Of a stretch of DNA of 64,000 nucleotides, positions 53,746 through 62,985 are shown in pieces. The notes beneath the pieces were generated by a model. It was not told the DNA's origin, made no database searches, and saw only the letters and a list, made by a program, of their open reading frames with translations. This DNA is from Flavobacterium aquariorum. Lineage in GTDB: Bacteria; Bacteroidota; Bacteroidia; Flavobacteriales; Flavobacteriaceae. Location: contig NZ_QKXH01000002.1 in NCBI RefSeq assembly GCF_003254745.1, positions 310,001-374,000 of the forward strand, in the 5' to 3' direction. Numbering within the stretch: the stretch's first letter is position 1; the number at the start of each line of letters is the position of its first letter. The translations under genes were made by a program, and so were the position numbers.

Positions 53746-54483
53746 ATGATTTTAGCTGCTGCGCAAACCAAACCAATTCGTAGAGATATCGATTCGAATC
53801 TTTTGGACCATTATCGTCTGGTGAAATTAGCTGCAGCCAATGGAGCTCAATTAATCGTATTTCCAGAGCTATCGATTACTGGTTATGAAAGAGAAGATGC
53901 CGCGCAATTGGCTTTTTCCGAAAATGATTCTCGATTGGATTATTTAAAAAAATTAGCTCACGAAAATAGTATCACCATCATTGCAGGAGCTCCGATACAA
54001 ATAGAATCAAAATTGTTTTTGGGCGAATTTTGCATTGCACCAAATAATTCGGTTTCATTATACGCTAAACAATTTTTGCATACGGGTGAAGAAATGTATT
54101 TCCAACCCTCTTTTGATTACAATCCAATGCTAGAAATAGAAAACGAAAGCATTTCCTTTGCCATTTGTGCCGATATCGACAATCCGAAACATCCGGAAAA
54201 TGCCAGCAAAAAAAATAGTTCAACCTATGTTGCCAGTATTTTCTTTTCACCAAATGGGATTCCGCAAGCACACCAATCGCTACAGAATTATGCTTTCCAG
54301 TACCAAATGAACGTGCTGATGGCAAATTTTGGAGGAGACTCTTACGGAAGTCCATCAGGTGGTCGCTCTGCTTTTTGGAACAACAAAGGGGAATTGATTG
54401 CCCAAATGGAAAATTCAGGCTCTGGATTGTTACTTGTACAAAAACAGCATTCTGGTTGGACAAGCAAAACACTCAACGATTAA
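53746..54483 (+). CDS. Carbon-nitrogen hydrolase (nitrilase superfamily)
   Basis: A 245-residue amidase-type enzyme with the Glu-Lys-Cys triad visible: Glu in VFPELSITGYE (about 41), Lys in LYAKQFLHTGEE (about 108) and Cys in FAICADIDNP (about 143). It would hydrolyse an amide or ureido compound; the substrate is unknown. It lies 37 bp after the AIG2-like gene and 58 bp before trpA. Confidence 0.9.
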   Translation: MILAAAQTKPIRRDIDSNLLDHYRLVKLAAANGAQLIVFPELSITGYEREDAAQLAFSENDSRLDYLKKLAHENSITIIAGAPIQIESKLFLGEFCIAPNNSVSLYAKQFLHTGEEMYFQPSFDYNPMLEIENESISFAICADIDNPKHPENASKKNSSTYVASIFFSPNGIPQAHQSLQNYAFQYQMNVLMANFGGDSYGSPSGGRSAFWNNKGELIAQMENSGSGLLLVQKQHSGWTSKTLND

Positions 54484-54541
54484 TAAAATATAAAAACAAA
54501 ACTATAGGATTTTGAAAATCCCAAGATAAAAATATATTAAA

Positions 54542-55303
54542 ATGAATAGAATAAATCAAAAACTACAAGAAGACAAAAAGATACTTTCCATCTACTTTTC
54601 GGCAGGATATCCCAACTTGAATGACACCGTACAAATCATTCAGGATTTAGAGAAAAATGACGTAGATATGATCGAAATTGGATTGCCATTCAGTGATCCT
54701 TTGGCCGATGGACCAACTATTCAAGCCAGCTCAACACAGGCTTTGCATAACGGAATGACGACACAAATCTTATTTGATCAACTAAAAGACATTCGCAAGA
54801 GCGTAAATATTCCGCTAATTATTATGGGTTATTTCAATCCGATGTTGCAATATGGAGTGGAAAATTTCTGTAAAAAATGCGCCGAAATCGGAATCGATGG
54901 ATTAATCATTCCCGACCTTCCAGTAGATGTATATGCTGACCAGTACAAAGCCACTTTTGAAAAATACGGATTAATCAATGTATTTTTGATTACGCCACAA
55001 ACTTCAGAGGAACGCATTCGTTTTATTGACAGTGTTTCGAATGGATTTATCTATATGGTGAGTTCGGCGAGTGTAACGGGATCACAAACTGGTTTTGGAA
55101 ACACACAGGAAGTCTATTTCAAACGTATTTCAAACATGAATTTGAAAAACCCTCAAGTCATTGGATTTGGCATCAATAATGCCGAAACTTTCAATCAAGC
55201 GACTCAGTTTGCCAAAGGAGCGATAATTGGAAGTGCTTTTATCACCCATTTAACGGAAAACGGAACTGGTAAAATTGGGGAGTTTGTTAAAGCGATTCAA
55301 TAG
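54542..55303 (+). CDS. trpA: Tryptophan synthase alpha chain
   Basis: A 253-residue TIM barrel that releases indole from indole-3-glycerol phosphate. The catalytic Glu is in MIEIGLPFSDPLADG and the catalytic Asp in DGLIIPDLPV; the phosphate loop region is GFGINNAE. It works as a complex with TrpB, from which it is separated by two unrelated genes, which is unusual. Confidence 0.97.
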   Translation: MNRINQKLQEDKKILSIYFSAGYPNLNDTVQIIQDLEKNDVDMIEIGLPFSDPLADGPTIQASSTQALHNGMTTQILFDQLKDIRKSVNIPLIIMGYFNPMLQYGVENFCKKCAEIGIDGLIIPDLPVDVYADQYKATFEKYGLINVFLITPQTSEERIRFIDSVSNGFIYMVSSASVTGSQTGFGNTQEVYFKRISNMNLKNPQVIGFGINNAETFNQATQFAKGAIIGSAFITHLTENGTGKIGEFVKAIQ

Positions 55304-55326
55304 TTGGACCATATAACAAAAACAGC

Positions 55327-55779
55327 ATGACAACAACAAGAACAACCTCCGAAAACATCGATTTTCGAAAACTGGTCGTTTTACTTGATCAAGTTTTGAG
55401 AAGTAGAGATGGTGAAGATCATAGTTTTTATGCCCAGCATAATACTCTCGACAAAATCAATCATGTTGTGGTTTTTTATGAGCAAGATATAGCGATTGGT
55501 TGCGGTGCTTTCAAGGAATTTGATTCGAATACTGTCGAAATAAAAAGAATGTTTGTTCATCCCGATTATCGGGGAAAAGGAATTGCAAGTGCAGTTTTAA
55601 AAGAACTGGAAATTTGGGCAAGCGAAACCTATTATACCAACTGCGTTCTGGAAACTGGAAAAAACAATCCCGAAGCCATCGCACTGTATCAGAAAAATGG
55701 TTATACGATTATTCCAAATTACGGACAATACGAAAATATTGAAACTAGCGTTTGCTTAAAAAAATCCATTAATAAATAG
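55327..55779 (+). CDS. GNAT-family acetyltransferase
   Basis: A 150-residue acetyltransferase. The acetyl-CoA site is MFVHPDYRGKGIASAVLKEL (about 78-97), with LYQKNGYTIIPNYGQY near the end. It starts 23 bp after trpA and ends 6 bp before the next gene. The substrate is unknown. Confidence 0.88.
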   Translation: MTTTRTTSENIDFRKLVVLLDQVLRSRDGEDHSFYAQHNTLDKINHVVVFYEQDIAIGCGAFKEFDSNTVEIKRMFVHPDYRGKGIASAVLKELEIWASETYYTNCVLETGKNNPEAIALYQKNGYTIIPNYGQYENIETSVCLKKSINK

Positions 55780-55785
55780 TTTACA

Positions 55786-56268
55786 ATGATTCCCAGAATT
55801 GAAATTTTATCCAAAAAGAAATTAATTGGTAAACGAATTAAAACATCTCTTACTGATAACAAAACACATGAACTGTGGAGGAGTTTCATGCCAAAACGTG
55901 CAGAAATTATTAATCCAATCAGTTCGGATCTTTTTGCGGTTCAAGTATACGAACCAAACTATTTTGAAGCTTTCAATCCCAACACTGTTTTCGAAAAATG
56001 GGCGACTCTTGAAGTGACAGACTTTGACAACATGCCAGCTGAGATGGAATCTTTTCTCCTATCTGGTGGGCTTTATGCTGTTTTTGAACTTAAAGGACAC
56101 GACATCGCTATTTTTGACTATATCTTCAGAACTTGGATTCCCAATTCAAAATACGATTTGGACCACAGACCCCATTTTGAAATATTGGGAGCAAAATATA
56201 AAAAAGACGACCCAAATTCGGAGGAAGAAATATGGGTTCCCATCAAAGAAAAAAATAGTCTAAAATAA
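55786..56268 (+). CDS. GyrI-like (effector-binding domain) protein
   Basis: A 160-residue stand-alone GyrI-like/AraC effector-binding domain. It has the two-fold beta-alpha-beta-beta pattern, with GGLYAVFELKG around residues 92-102 and DHRPHFEILGAKY near the end. It has no DNA-binding domain. Such proteins bind or hydrolyse small hydrophobic toxins. It is the last gene of the extended trp transcription unit. Confidence 0.85.
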   Translation: MIPRIEILSKKKLIGKRIKTSLTDNKTHELWRSFMPKRAEIINPISSDLFAVQVYEPNYFEAFNPNTVFEKWATLEVTDFDNMPAEMESFLLSGGLYAVFELKGHDIAIFDYIFRTWIPNSKYDLDHRPHFEILGAKYKKDDPNSEEEIWVPIKEKNSLK

Positions 56269-56385
56269 ACAACATTTATCATAGAAGTCTTTATTTGCTA
56301 AGAATTAAAAAAGTAGAAAATATAAAAAGAGTGGTTAGTGGCAGCAAAAAATATCTTGACTACAATTTATGAAGCCTGCTAAAAA

Positions 56386-56970
56386 TTAGGTTTTACTATG
56401 TTTTTCTCTTTTCAAAACCCAAAACAATCCTTTTACATTTACTTCCCATCTCGGAAGTAAAGCTACCAGAATTATTTCCTCTGTTAATTCAATACCTGTA
56501 ACAGCAGCTGCAATATAAAATAAAAAATATAAGGGTTCCGGTAAAAGAAAAATCAGAATAAAAAATGCTCCCTGTAATATTGCAGCCGATTTGGCAAGGT
56601 AAGTATGAAAACTTGAGATTTTCCTGTAACGAATCAATGCAAACAGTGTTTGAAATGCATAAAGAAAAAAAAGCATCATTAAAATTACAAACTCCTTATT
56701 GATAAATTCACTTTTAAAAACAAACAATCCTATTACAGCCGCCAGCACAGTAAGATCGTCACCAATGGAATCGAGTCGAGAACCTAGAATACTTACTGCC
56801 TTGCATTTTCTTGCAAGGTAACCATCAATTAAATCGGTAAAAAAACTAATTGCAAGTAACCACTTAAATAGGTCTAATTGTTTTGCAAAAATTAAAACCA
56901 ATAGTATCGGTGCAGCAACAATTCGATACAAAGTGATTGCATTAACAATATATTGATTTCGTTTATTCAT
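56386..56970 (-). CDS. CDP-alcohol phosphatidyltransferase family protein
   Basis: A 194-residue membrane enzyme with about five helices. The full catalytic motif D-x2-D-G-x2-A-R-x8-G-x3-D-x3-D is present at about 42-64 (DLIDGYLARK, then GSRLDSIGD), so it should transfer a phosphatidyl group from CDP-diacylglycerol to an alcohol, as in phosphatidylglycerophosphate synthase. The exact alcohol is not known. It is a single-gene unit; upstream is a -7 element TATATTTG (minus strand, 56999-57006). Confidence 0.9.
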   Translation of the reverse strand: MNKRNQYIVNAITLYRIVAAPILLVLIFAKQLDLFKWLLAISFFTDLIDGYLARKCKAVSILGSRLDSIGDDLTVLAAVIGLFVFKSEFINKEFVILMMLFFLYAFQTLFALIRYRKISSFHTYLAKSAAILQGAFFILIFLLPEPLYFLFYIAAAVTGIELTEEIILVALLPRWEVNVKGLFWVLKREKHSKT

Positions 56971-57154
56971 ACATTATTTTTCACTATGAATTAGCGGACA
57001 AATATAAAAAAAGCTACTCAACCAATGTATCAATTATCTGAATTCAAACATTTTACCACTTACAATTATTTATTTGTAAAAATTCAAAAAACCAAGACTT
57101 CTTCTAAAAATATATATCTGAATTATAAATTGTTAAAAAAAAGTTAAAACAAAA

Positions 57155-57192
57155 TTAAACAATCGTTTAATTTAAACAGTTGTTTAATTTTG
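57155..57192 (+). promoter_or_regulatory. Twin palindromic operator and promoter of the TetR-EmrAB operon
   Basis: Two perfect-arm palindromes, TTAAAC-AATC-GTTTAA (57155-57170) and TTAAAC-AGTT-GTTTAA (57172-57187), are centred 17 bp apart. The second overlaps the -7 element TAATTTTG (57185-57192). Two dimers of the TetR protein could bind side by side and block RNA polymerase. Confidence 0.85.
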
Positions 57193-57214
57193 TACCGAAT
57201 TTAAAAGTAAAGCT

Positions 57215-57841
57215 TTGAAAACGGATTTTAACGAAAAACAAATTCAAATTTTAGGAGTAGCCGAAAAGCTATTTGCAGAAAAAGGATTTGACGGCACTTC
57301 GATACGGGACATTGCCAAGGAAGCCAAAATAAATATAGCCATGGTTTCTTATTATTTTGGATCCAAAGAACAATTATTGGAAGCCATTATTTTAAACCGC
57401 GTTACAGATATTAAACTTCAATTGGACATTTTGACTTTGGAAGATTTAGATCCACTCCAAAAAATACAAAAACTTATTGAACTTTATATTGATAAGATAA
57501 ACAGTAACAGATGCATATACAAAATTATGCACTTTGAATTTTCTTCAAGTCAAAGAGTTATTAACCTTCAGGCTTTTACTGATTTGAAAAAAGGAAATTT
57601 AAAATCAATCGAATCCATCATCCAAGATGGGCAGGAAAAAGGAATTTTCAGAAAAGACATTGTAATTCCTCTTCTTACCACAACCATTCTGGGAACTTAT
57701 TTCCATTTTCATTTGAATAGGCCTTTTTACGAAAACCTATTAGACCTAAAAACCGAAGAAGAATACAATACCTATATAAAAACAACTTTAACAATGCACA
57801 TTCAACAAACCATTAAAGCCCTCTTGACATATGAAAGTTAG
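57215..57841 (+). CDS. TetR-family repressor of the EmrAB-TolC operon
   Basis: A 208-residue TetR regulator starting with TTG at 57215; there is no ATG before the helix-turn-helix, and TTG begins 23 bp after the -7 element. The DNA-binding part reads FDGTSIRDIAKEAKINIAMV, followed by SYYFGSKEQLLEAI. It overlaps the TolC start by 11 bp. It is likely autorepressing through the twin palindromes upstream. The non-ATG start may keep repressor levels low. Confidence 0.92.
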   Translation: MKTDFNEKQIQILGVAEKLFAEKGFDGTSIRDIAKEAKINIAMVSYYFGSKEQLLEAIILNRVTDIKLQLDILTLEDLDPLQKIQKLIELYIDKINSNRCIYKIMHFEFSSSQRVINLQAFTDLKKGNLKSIESIIQDGQEKGIFRKDIVIPLLTTTILGTYFHFHLNRPFYENLLDLKTEEEYNTYIKTTLTMHIQQTIKALLTYES

Positions 57842-59150
57842 TTATTTAATGCTCTTTGGAGGGTTCTTCATTGGAATTTCATCCATCAATGCCCAAGACA
57901 AAACCAATTTAAAGCTGGAAGATGCTATACAATTGGCTTGGACAAAAAGTAATGAAATCTCACTGGCCAGCACCAAAGTAGAGACGAAAAAACAAGAATT
58001 ACAATCGGCTAAAAACACACAATATCCCGATTTAAAACTTACTGGACAATTTCTTCAATTGACTGAACCAACGGTCAAATTAGAATTTGATGCTGGATCA
58101 GGATCATTTCCTGTACCTGACAGAATGCTCATTGGTCAAGCCAGTTTGAAACTACCTATTTTTGCAGGGATGAAAATTCAAAACGGCATAAAACTTCAGG
58201 ACAATTTGTTCCAAGCAGAAAATGCAATGGCATCCAAAACTAAAGAAGATGTTGCCATGAGAGTCATAGACTACTATGCCAATTTGCATAAAGCACAAAG
58301 AACTATTGAATTATTAAAGGAAAATCAAAAAAGCGCCGAACAACGTGTTACTGATTTTATAGCTTTGGAAAAAAACGGAATCATTCCCAGAAATGATTTA
58401 TTGAAAGCTCAGCTCCAAGTTTCCAAAATTCAGTTGTCTCTTGACGAAGCTTTGAACAATGAAAAAATAATCAATTACTATCTGGTTACTTTGTTGAAAC
58501 TACCGTCAGAAACAAGATTGGCTGTAACCGAAAGTGATTTGATTAACTTTCCGAAAAATTCTGTACCGACAGATGAACAACCAGCTTTTCAAAACCGTAA
58601 AGATTTAGAAGCTTTACAATTTCAGGAAAAGGCAACCCAAGACAACATTAAAATAGCCAAAGGAGATTACTATCCAAACGTCGCTTTGACTGGTGGATAT
58701 GCCGCTTTGAACTTAAACAATGTTGTAACATTAGAGAATGCAATGTTTATTGGTGTTGGAATATCTTATGATGTCAGCGGTATTCTAAAAAATGGCACTC
58801 AGGTAAAAATTGCAGAAAGTAAAGCGCTAGAAGTAAAAAATACTCAGGAGTTATTAAAAGATAATATTAGAGTTCAGGTACAACAAGCGATTACCAATTA
58901 TGATTTGGCTATAAAACAAAGTGCGGTTTACAATCAAGCTGTTGAACAAGCTACTGAAAACTACCGAATAGTAAAAGACAAATACGAAAACGGACTTTCG
59001 GATACCAATGACTTATTGGAAGCAGACGTAGAACAACTGAAATCAAAAATAGCCGAAACCATCGCCAGAGTAGATGTTATTCAAAAATACTACGAATTAC
59101 TTTCTGCGACCGGACAACTATCACAAACCTTCAACCTTTCAAAAATATAA
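57831..59150 (+). CDS. TolC-family outer-membrane efflux protein
   Basis: A 439-residue OEP-family protein with a signal peptide (about 1-22, ending INAQD), two OEP repeats and long amphipathic helices. It overlaps the TetR gene and is followed 12 bp later by the EmrA-like adaptor. It forms the outer-membrane duct of an EmrAB-TolC type pump. This is the third TolC gene in the window. Confidence 0.92.
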   Translation: MKVSYLMLFGGFFIGISSINAQDKTNLKLEDAIQLAWTKSNEISLASTKVETKKQELQSAKNTQYPDLKLTGQFLQLTEPTVKLEFDAGSGSFPVPDRMLIGQASLKLPIFAGMKIQNGIKLQDNLFQAENAMASKTKEDVAMRVIDYYANLHKAQRTIELLKENQKSAEQRVTDFIALEKNGIIPRNDLLKAQLQVSKIQLSLDEALNNEKIINYYLVTLLKLPSETRLAVTESDLINFPKNSVPTDEQPAFQNRKDLEALQFQEKATQDNIKIAKGDYYPNVALTGGYAALNLNNVVTLENAMFIGVGISYDVSGILKNGTQVKIAESKALEVKNTQELLKDNIRVQVQQAITNYDLAIKQSAVYNQAVEQATENYRIVKDKYENGLSDTNDLLEADVEQLKSKIAETIARVDVIQKYYELLSATGQLSQTFNLSKI

Positions 59151-59162
59151 CCATACCATATC

Positions 59163-60242
59163 ATGGAAAAGAAAAAAACAAACGCCAAATTCATTATAAT
59201 CCTATCGGTTTTAATCCTAGCTGGAGGAACTTATGGAACAATAAAATACATTCATTCTCAAGGACACGAAGAAACGGATGATGCCCAAATTGAGAAAAAC
59301 ATGAATCCAATAATCCCAAGAGTTTCGGGATATATCAGTAAAGTGTATGTTAAAGACAATGATTATGTAAAAAAAGGAGATACCTTATTTACCATTGACA
59401 AAAGAGACTACCAATTAAAGATTGAAGAAGCAAACGCTGCTTATATAGCTGCAGAAGGTGGATTTGAAGTAGCCAAAGAAGATATTGGAAGTGCTTTGGC
59501 AAGTATCGCTGTTTCGGATGCCAATGTACAATCGGCTGGAGGAAATATTGAAACTGCAAAAATTAGATTGGGAAGAGCAAATAGCGATTATATTCGTTAC
59601 GAAAACCTATACAAAACTCACTCAATCACTAAACAACAATACGAACAAGCACTGGCAGCCAAACAAGAAGCCGAAAGCCAAGTGCGTATTTTGCAACAAC
59701 AACAAAAAGCAAGTTCTTTTCAAAAATCGGTAATTGAAGCAAAATCAAGAGTTAGCAATAAACAAACAGAAGTTGCGGCAGCCAATATCAAAAAAGCAAA
59801 AGCATTACTTGAAGTGGCTCAATTGAACTTGACTTACACTGTTGTAACTGCAGCTATTGACGGACAAGTTTCAAAAATTGACATTCAACCGGGACAATTG
59901 GTTCAACAAGGGCAATCTTTATTTTATATCATCAATAACAATGAAGCTTGGGTTGTGGCTAATTTTAAAGAAACACAATTAAACAAAATGGTTATCGGTC
60001 AAAAAGTAACTGTAAAAGTAGATGCTTATCCTGATTACGATTTTGAAGGAACGCTTACTTCATTTTCACCAGCAACTGGATCTCGTTTTTCATTACTTCC
60101 TCCAGATAACGCAACAGGAAACTTTGTTAAAACAATACAAAGATTACCGGTAAAAATAAGCTTGAATGCTTCAAACGATCCTGAAAAAATAAAATTGCTT
60201 CGCCCAGGTATGAACGCTGATGTAGATGTTCATTTGAAATAA
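59163..60242 (+). CDS. EmrA/HlyD-type membrane-fusion protein
   Basis: A 359-residue adaptor with one N-terminal membrane helix (about 9-29) and no lipoprotein signal. It has lipoyl halves (SGYISKVYVKDNDYVKKGDTL and YTVVTAAIDGQVSKI), a long coiled coil between them (about 90-215) and a C-terminal beta-barrel (GMNADVDVHL). It couples the EmrB permease to TolC. Confidence 0.93.
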   Translation: MEKKKTNAKFIIILSVLILAGGTYGTIKYIHSQGHEETDDAQIEKNMNPIIPRVSGYISKVYVKDNDYVKKGDTLFTIDKRDYQLKIEEANAAYIAAEGGFEVAKEDIGSALASIAVSDANVQSAGGNIETAKIRLGRANSDYIRYENLYKTHSITKQQYEQALAAKQEAESQVRILQQQQKASSFQKSVIEAKSRVSNKQTEVAAANIKKAKALLEVAQLNLTYTVVTAAIDGQVSKIDIQPGQLVQQGQSLFYIINNNEAWVVANFKETQLNKMVIGQKVTVKVDAYPDYDFEGTLTSFSPATGSRFSLLPPDNATGNFVKTIQRLPVKISLNASNDPEKIKLLRPGMNADVDVHLK

Positions 60243-60300
60243 TAAGTTTTAAAAAAACTTATTTAAAGGAATTTAAACCATTACATATTAAAAATTCAAA

Positions 60301-61884
60301 ATGGTACAAAACCAAGAAGACGATTTAGTAGAATACGGCATTAACAGGGTCATCATCACGATAACCTGTATCATGTGTGCTTTGCTCGAAATTGTAGATA
60401 CTACGATTGTAAACGTAGCCCTGAATAATATGAGAGGTAGTCTTGGTGCTACCCTAACCGATATCGCCTGGGTAATTACTGCGTATGCTATTGCAAACGT
60501 TATTGTAATCCCAATGACGAGTTGGTTGTCACAGCAATTTGGGCGCCGTAATTACTTTGCAACCTCCATTGTCATTTTTACGGTAGCTTCCTTTTTGTGC
60601 GGAAATGCCACCAATATTTGGGAACTGGTTGCCTTTAGATTCATACAAGGTTTGGGTGGAGGTGCCTTATTGGTAACTGCACAAACTATTATAACAGAGA
60701 GTTACCCCGTAGCCAAAAGAGGAATGGCACAGGCAATTTACGGAATGGGAGTTATTGTTGGGCCAACACTGGGACCACCATTGGGAGGCTATATTGTTGA
60801 CCATTTCTCATGGCCTTTCATTTTTTACATCAACATTCCAATTGGTATTATTGCAACTTTATTAACCATTGGTTATGTAAAAAGCCCAAAATATGGAGAC
60901 AAACTAAAAGCAAACCAAGTCGATTGGTGGGGAATTGGACTCTTGGCAACTTTCATCGGTTCATTGCAGTTTGTCTTGGAGCACGGTCAGCAGGATGACT
61001 GGTTCAATGACAGCATGATTGTAGCCTTAAGCGTAATTTCAGTGTTTGGTTTAGTCCTGTTTATATGGCGGGAACTCACCTATAAGCATCCAATTGTAAA
61101 CCTGAAAGTATTAAAAGACAGTAACCTTAGAATTGGAACCATTATGTCTTTCATTATGGGATTTGGATTGTATGGATCGACATTTATCATTCCAGTATAC
61201 ACACAATCTATATTAGGATGGACAGCCACCGATGCAGGTTTATTGTTAATCCCAAGTTCCATAACAACGGGTATAATGATGCCTTTTATTGGCAAAATGA
61301 TTCAGCGTGGAATACCCCAAGCCTATATGGTTGCAGTAGGATTCCTAGTATTTTTTCTTTTCACCTTTTTAATGCGTGGTGTAATGACTCCAGATACTGG
61401 CGTTGAGCACATGTTTTGGCCTTTAATTCTTAGAGGTGTTGGTTTGGGATTATTATTTGTGCCTATTACCACTTTATCATTGTCTACCCTTAAAGGGAAA
61501 CATATTGGTGAAGGTGCAGCCTTTACTGGAATGATGAGACAATTGGGAGGTTCTTTTGGTATTGCCATTATTACTACTTACCTCACTAGGCTTAATCAGG
61601 AACATCGCGTGAATTTGATTTCATATCTTGACCAGTCTTCTTATAAAGTACAACAAACGGTTCATCAACTGCAAATGGGTTTTATGGCCAAAGGATATAC
61701 AGCCAATGAAGCTCTGTCAAAAGCCTATAAAGTAATTGAAATGAAAGTGATGGCACAAAGTTCTGTGCTGTCATTTATGGACATCTTTATGTATCTCGGA
61801 ATCTTATTCTTACTGTGCATTCCTTTTATTCTTTTGATCAAAAAAGGAAAAAACAAAATAGATCCTGCCGAGGCGATGCACTAG
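60301..61884 (+). CDS. EmrB-type MFS multidrug transporter (DHA2, 14 helices)
   Basis: A 527-residue drug:proton antiporter of the DHA2 family. The motif D-like LEIVDTTIVNVALNNM lies near residue 28, motif A SQQFGRRNYF at about 78, motif C GMGVIVGPTLGPPLGG at about 147-162, and 14 hydrophobic helices are predicted. It is the last cistron of the TetR-TolC-EmrA-EmrB operon. The 342-bp gap after it contains repeats and a terminator, with no gene. Confidence 0.95.
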   Translation: MVQNQEDDLVEYGINRVIITITCIMCALLEIVDTTIVNVALNNMRGSLGATLTDIAWVITAYAIANVIVIPMTSWLSQQFGRRNYFATSIVIFTVASFLCGNATNIWELVAFRFIQGLGGGALLVTAQTIITESYPVAKRGMAQAIYGMGVIVGPTLGPPLGGYIVDHFSWPFIFYINIPIGIIATLLTIGYVKSPKYGDKLKANQVDWWGIGLLATFIGSLQFVLEHGQQDDWFNDSMIVALSVISVFGLVLFIWRELTYKHPIVNLKVLKDSNLRIGTIMSFIMGFGLYGSTFIIPVYTQSILGWTATDAGLLLIPSSITTGIMMPFIGKMIQRGIPQAYMVAVGFLVFFLFTFLMRGVMTPDTGVEHMFWPLILRGVGLGLLFVPITTLSLSTLKGKHIGEGAAFTGMMRQLGGSFGIAIITTYLTRLNQEHRVNLISYLDQSSYKVQQTVHQLQMGFMAKGYTANEALSKAYKVIEMKVMAQSSVLSFMDIFMYLGILFLLCIPFILLIKKGKNKIDPAEAMH

Positions 61885-61885
61885 G

Positions 61886-61913
61886 TTTTAGATAGCAGTT
61901 TGCAGAAGGCAGA
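61886..61913 (+). repeat. Left arm of a long-range inverted repeat
   Basis: These 28 bases match the reverse complement of 62198-62225 with one mismatch. The arm contains TAGCAGTTTGCAGAAGGCAG. The two arms flank a family-2 repeat and a bidirectional terminator between the convergent emrB and yaaA genes. Confidence 0.9.
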
Positions 61914-61967
61914 AGGCAGAATTAAGAATTGAGTTTGCTGATAATTAGGAGCAGAAAGATTAGGCAT

Positions 61968-62055
61968 TTTAGCTGGCATTGGTCCTGCTATCCGCTGCAA
62001 TCTTCTTATTTTTAAAGAAAAAATAAAAAGGATTTCCACTTCTATAGGGGCTAAA
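61968..62055 (+). repeat. Dispersed structured intergenic repeat, family 2 (copy R6)
   Basis: It has TTTAGC at the start and GCTAAA at the end (complementary ends). The interior reads GGTCCTGCTATCCGCTGCAA, then an A/T hairpin, then GGATTTCCACTTCTAT. The same core appears in R2 (21235) and partly in family 1 (R5). Confidence 0.7.
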
Positions 62056-62113
62056 GAGAGATATTTCGCTTTTTTGCCGATATTTAAAAAAAATAGCGAG
62101 TTCAGATTATAAA

Positions 62114-62157
62114 AAAGCTCCAAATCTCACTTATTTATTAGTGAAATTCGGAGCTTT
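62114..62157. terminator. Bidirectional terminator between emrB-type and yaaA genes
   Basis: An 18-bp stem (AAAGCTCC... with ...GGAGCTTT, two G-U wobbles) has a short loop, an A-run on the left and a T-rich stretch on the right. It lies between convergent genes and could serve both. Confidence 0.85.
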
Positions 62158-62197
62158 CTTATGCTTTCTTCTCAAATCTGAAATCTGCTTTCTGAAA

Positions 62198-62225
62198 TCT
62201 GCCTTCTGCAAACTGCTACCTAAAA
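62198..62225 (-). repeat. Right arm of a long-range inverted repeat
   Basis: This is the partner of 61886-61913. It ends one base before the yaaA stop codon. Confidence 0.9.
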
Positions 62226-62226
62226 T

Positions 62227-62985
62227 CTATCGCGTAAAAACCAAGCTATTCCCTTTGGATAAATTGGCGTCAAACTGATATCCTTCGTAATTGAATCCTT
62301 TTAAATCGTCAAGAGTTTGTGCATTGGTATCCAAGATATAGCGTACCATCAATCCCCTAGCCTTCTTGGCAAAAAAACTGATTATTTTCAGATTCCCATC
62401 CTTGTAATCCTTGAATTCTGGAGTAATTACCGGAACCTTCAATGCCTTCACATCCACAGCCGAAAAATATTCATTGCTCGCCAAGTTGATAAACAATTCA
62501 CCTTTTTTAAGCTCTTTGTTCAATGAAGCGGTGATATTTTTTTTCCAAAACTCATATAAATTCTTGCTTTCGCCAATGGGCAATTTCGTTCCCATTTCAA
62601 GTCGGTAAGGCTGAATTAAATCCAATGGCTTCAAATAACCGTACAAACCTGATAAAATTCGCAAACTATCTTGAAGTTGTTCTAATTTATCCATCGGAAT
62701 CGAATAGGCATCCAGTCCCGTATAAACATCGCCATCAAAAGCATATACTGCTGGACGTGCATTTTCGGGTGTAAAAGGAGTCTTCCAATCTTGGTTGCGT
62801 TTCCAGTTCAAATCAGCCAATTTATCTGAAATCGACATCAATTCGGATAAGTTTTTTGGCGATTGTTGCTTCAAAACTTTGTGGACCTGACGGGATTCTT
62901 TTAAGAAAGAAGAGGATGTATGTTGAGTTGTTGGTAATTCTTGTTCGAAGTTTAGTGATTTGGCTGGAGAGAGTACAATTTTCAT
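62227..62985 (-). CDS. yaaA: Peroxide stress protein YaaA (DUF328)
   Basis: A 252-residue cytoplasmic protein with the family signature MKIVLSPAKSLNFE at the N-terminus, YAFDGDVYTGLDA (about 80-92), ILSGLYGYLKPLDLIQPYRLEMG (about 114-136) and FFAKKARGLMVRYI (about 203-216). In E. coli, YaaA lowers intracellular free iron under peroxide stress and binds DNA. It is a single-gene unit with a minus-strand -7 element TACTTTTG at 63024-63031. Confidence 0.95.
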   Translation of the reverse strand: MKIVLSPAKSLNFEQELPTTQHTSSSFLKESRQVHKVLKQQSPKNLSELMSISDKLADLNWKRNQDWKTPFTPENARPAVYAFDGDVYTGLDAYSIPMDKLEQLQDSLRILSGLYGYLKPLDLIQPYRLEMGTKLPIGESKNLYEFWKKNITASLNKELKKGELFINLASNEYFSAVDVKALKVPVITPEFKDYKDGNLKIISFFAKKARGLMVRYILDTNAQTLDDLKGFNYEGYQFDANLSKGNSLVFTR

